A stretch of 64,000 bases of DNA, from the NCBI GenBank assembly GCA_963761015.1, contig CAVXFL010000016.1:124001-188000 (forward strand), read 5' to 3'. Source of the DNA: CAVXFL01 sp963761015. GTDB taxonomy: Bacteria > Pseudomonadota > Alphaproteobacteria > Acetobacterales > Acetobacteraceae. This document shows positions 61,821 to 64,000 of the stretch, piece by piece. The notes beneath the pieces were generated by a model. That model searched no databases and was not told where the DNA came from. It was given only the letters and a program-made list of their open reading frames with translations. Position 1 is the stretch's first letter. Each line of letters opens with the position of its first letter. The translations under genes were made by a program, and so were the position numbers.

Positions 61821-62368
61821 GTCACCCCGGCGAAGGCCGGGGTCCAGGAGGGCCCGCGACGCGCTGGATTCGCCCCCGATATGGTTCCGCTCGGTCGCTT
61901 CCCGCGAACCCCGCGCGTGTTACACCCGGGTGAGCAATCAAATGCGTTCCAAACCGCCGTGGATTTTTGCATGTTGCGGTGATGCGGAATCCCTGCGTCT
62001 ACATTCTTGCGAGCAGACGTAACGGCACGCTTTATGTCGGGGTGACGAGCGATATCGCACGCCGCGTGTGGCAACACAAAAACGATCAGATCGACGGATT
62101 TACCAAGAAGTACGGGGGCAAGCTGCTGGTGTATGTGGAAATGCACGCGACCATGCCCGACGCCATCCTGCGCGAGAAGCAGATCAAGGAGTGGCGGCGG
62201 GCCTGGAAGCTCGCCTTGGTTGAACGCGCCAATCCGCAATGGCGCGATCTTTATCCCGACATCGCGGGGGCAGCGCAGCCGCCGCCCGCGAACTCGGGGG
62301 ACGCCCTGGACCCCGGCTTCCGCCGGGGTGACGAGGACGCCCTGGACCGCGGCTTTCGCCGGGGTGAC
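61821..62368. mobile_element. Palindrome-flanked GIY-YIG nuclease module 2 (repeat family C)
   Basis: A unit bracketed by inverted 28-base repeats: GTCACCCCGGCGAAGGCCGG... at 61821-61848 and its inverse at 62305-62332 (26 of 28 matching), with a further tandem copy at 62341-62368. Inside is a plus-strand GIY-YIG gene whose 3' end reads through the right-hand repeats. The unit separates ppk from ppx, both minus strand. Family C is the widespread alphaproteobacterial element that translates as PGFRRGD. Confidence 0.62.
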
Positions 62369-62380
62369 GGGGATGCCTGA
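61982..62380 (+). CDS. GIY-YIG single-domain nuclease with repeat-encoded tail
   Basis: A 132-residue protein. The N-terminal 90 residues are a complete GIY-YIG domain: CVYILASRRNGTLYVGVTSDIARRVWQHKNDQIDGFTKKYGGKLLVYVEMHATMPDAILREKQIKEWRRAWKLALVERANPQWRDLY. Tyr of VYIL, Tyr of LYVGVT, Arg in ARRVW, and the metal Glu in REKQIKEW are all present. The C-terminal tail DALDPGFRRGDEDALDRGFRRGDGDA is encoded by two copies of the flanking repeat. It differs from module 1 by having an intact frame and an intact VYIL. The ribosome site before the ATG is poor. Confidence 0.87.
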   Translation: MRNPCVYILASRRNGTLYVGVTSDIARRVWQHKNDQIDGFTKKYGGKLLVYVEMHATMPDAILREKQIKEWRRAWKLALVERANPQWRDLYPDIAGAAQPPPANSGDALDPGFRRGDEDALDRGFRRGDGDA

Positions 62381-62419
62381 ACGCGGATCGCTCCGGTGCG
62401 GTTCAGCCTTCCGCACGCG

Positions 62420-64000
<1,581 letters not shown>

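Overview
The window is GC-rich, mostly chromosomal housekeeping and metabolic DNA from an alphaproteobacterium. Gene content points to Rhodospirillales/Acetobacterales: a beta-roll exoprotein, GMC/gluconate-dehydrogenase-type subunits, a GNAT-MutT fusion, the C-minus form of ribosomal protein L36, and interspersed palindromes of the alphaproteobacterial type. This placement is an inference from gene content and not a proven taxonomy. No tRNA, rRNA, CRISPR array, prophage or classical insertion sequence was recognised.

Layout. 1-3.4 kb: phosphate uptake and control (pstA, cut by the window start, pstB, phoU, phoB), then rpmJ. 3.5-6.2 kb: a divergent pair, a TPP enzyme and a D-2-hydroxyacid dehydrogenase. 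6.3-12.1 kb: an envelope/secretion block (beta-roll protein, DUF4142 protein, a secreted protein made of 16-residue repeats, an HtrA-type protease, a small exported protein). 12.1-15.4 kb: CinA-like protein, GNAT-MutT fusion, RNase D. 15.4-20.0 kb: gcvT-gcvH-gcvP behind a tandem glycine riboswitch. 20.1-22.3 kb: thrB, rnhA and a DUF3102-like protein. 22.3-28.5 kb: a tight five-gene operon of TPP enzyme, enolase-superfamily dehydratase, an 8-TM membrane protein, gluconate-dehydrogenase subunit 3 and a GMC oxidoreductase. 28.7-39.4 kb: CoA transferase, glycogen-debranching-like enzyme, a molybdopterin oxidoreductase with its cytochrome b, uvrB, a membrane protein and a glycerophosphodiesterase. 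39.7-45.6 kb: two glycosyltransferases, a P450 and two alpha/beta hydrolases. 46-54 kb: accessory genes, including two paralogous LLM flavin monooxygenases, Uma2, and an ACP/DUF1796 pair. 54.2-60.1 kb: a branched-chain amino-acid-type ABC transporter with an embedded SDR. 60.2-64 kb: ppx and ppk, the latter cut by the window end.

Three things stand out. First, two small GIY-YIG nuclease genes lie on the opposite strand inside interrupted operons (livJ|livH and ppk|ppx). Each is bracketed by near-perfect inverted copies of a palindromic repeat, and the repeat differs between the two loci. This looks like a mobile or domesticated nuclease-palindrome module. Second, the 8-TM protein of the GMC operon is an internal duplication whose paired histidines and other residues repeat at exactly 137 residues. 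This suggests a bis-His heme protein standing in for the usual cytochrome c subunit. Third, twelve otherwise intact genes or gene parts are broken by single-base events that are all +1, which most likely reflects sequence error. For these genes the intended full-length product is described.
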